The notes under the pieces were generated by a model. That model was given only the letters and a program-made list of their open reading frames with translations. It had not been told where the DNA came from and did not search any database. The translations under genes were made by a program, and so were the position numbers. Positions 63,217-64,000 of a stretch of DNA of 64,000 nt are shown piece after piece. The stretch comes from Metellina segmentata (lineage: Eukaryota; Arthropoda; Arachnida; Araneae; Tetragnathidae). Within the stretch, counting starts at the first letter, position 1; each line of letters begins with the position of its first letter. The DNA is taken from the NCBI GenBank assembly GCA_947359465.1, contig OX375882.1, positions 57,777,031 to 57,841,030 of the forward strand, in the 5' to 3' direction.

Positions 63217-63765
63217 TAACATCAATCCTGTTGCACTGTTCCCAAATCGTATGTATGTACGTAAATGTATCTACCTATCATTAAAGTAAGCATGGGGTTG
63301 GATTTTCACTCTATGGGTTTTGATACACGAGGATAGCTAGATAGAAACCTAATAATTTCGTAAACATCAATCATGTTGTGCTGCTCCAATGCAACGTAAA
63401 TGCACCTACCTACCATTAAAGTAAACATGGGGTTGGATTTTTGCTTTATGGGTTTTGATACACAATTATAATTAGATCGGAACCTAATAATTTCGTAACA
63501 TCAATCCTGTTGTGCTGCTCCAATGCAACGTAAATGTACCTACCTACCATTAAAGTAAACATGGGGTTGGATTTTTCCTCTATGGGTTTTGATACACAAT
63601 TATAATTAGATCGGAACCTAATAATTTCGTAACATCAATCCTGTTGTGCTGCTCCAATGCAACGTAAATGTACCTACCTACCATTAAAGTAAACATGGGG
63701 TTGGATTTTTGCTCTATGGGGTTTGATACACAAGGATAATTAGATCAAAAACTTCCGCCATTCAA
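63217..63765. repeat. Tandem array, about 135-bp unit, about 4 copies
   Basis: Taacatcaatcctgttg starts units at 63217, 63361, 63496 and 63630, with spacings of 144, 135 and 134. Each unit contains gttgtgctgctccaatgcaa, cgtaaatgtacctacctacc (a SINE 3' end), ttaaagtaaacatggggttg and ggttttgatacacaa. The inner units are nearly identical. Confidence 0.9.
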
Positions 63766-64000
63766 CAGTTAGGTCGACTACTCTACCTATTTTGGCAATA
63801 GATTTGAAGTACGTAAGCGAATTAAAATGTCCGAGGTATCGAAATCAAAGGAAGAGTGTAATTACCTATGCGTCTATAGTACACTTACAACCATACTATC
63901 CTTACCAAATACGACTAAATATCCCTACACTCGAACTTAATACAACTTCAGGAACTTAAACATTTCAGGTAGTTCTTGGATGTCCGTTCATAAGCTACCT
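63766..64000. other. Unassigned sequence at the window end
   Basis: No repeat family or gene motif is recognised before the window ends. Confidence 0.35.

Overview
This window looks like A+T-rich, gene-poor nuclear DNA of a multicellular animal, most likely an arthropod. The evidence is tRNA-derived SINEs, jockey-type and RNase H-bearing LINE remnants, Tc1 and hAT transposase fossils, non-autonomous Helitrons and long microsatellites, with no operon-like gene packing. I lean towards an arachnid from the general look of the SINE and LINE families, but nothing here proves it. I found no host protein-coding gene, rRNA gene or functional tRNA gene that I could defend. The long open frames are repeat translations or transposon fossils, apart from one unassigned 133-codon frame.

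Two related SINE families dominate. I call them S1 and S2. They share one body but differ in tRNA-like head, in 3' tail (ATTACC-type in S1, TACC-type in S2) and in diagnostic bases. S2 copies are older and more diverged. S1 copies are younger: several keep perfect 12-17 bp target-site duplications (TSDs), and at three or more places they sit inside S2. A third short repeat (S3) has a 3' end resembling that of the RNase H LINE at 45.5-46.2 kb.

Layout. 0-2 kb: Tc1 fossil and Helitron H1. 2-9 kb: mostly featureless, with a MITE inserted in a SINE (6.2-6.9 kb). 9-17 kb: a palindrome-rich repeat (P family), a 0.32-kb direct repeat, a TA microsatellite and a cluster of tri-loop hairpins. 17-23 kb: SINEs, a 39-bp tandem array and a diverged repeat region. 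24-31.8 kb: dense SINE and Helitron cluster, including SINE-in-SINE and LINE-in-SINE nests. 32-37 kb: the least repetitive part, with two candidate regulatory stretches, an antisense RNase H fossil and a 774-bp fold-back element. 38-49.6 kb: SINE nests, a hAT fossil with exact ends, a LINE 3' part and a tandem array carrying Helitron H2. 51-59 kb: satellite-like arrays (a unit of about 40-45 bp in both orientations; a 21-bp unit in two sister blocks). 59.7-64 kb: more nested SINEs and a tandem array that grew from a SINE tail.

The elements do not form a pathway. Their nesting gives a relative chronology: S2, then S1, then hAT. Edges quoted to the base rest on TSDs or aligned copies. Other edges are read by eye and may be off by 5-20 bases.
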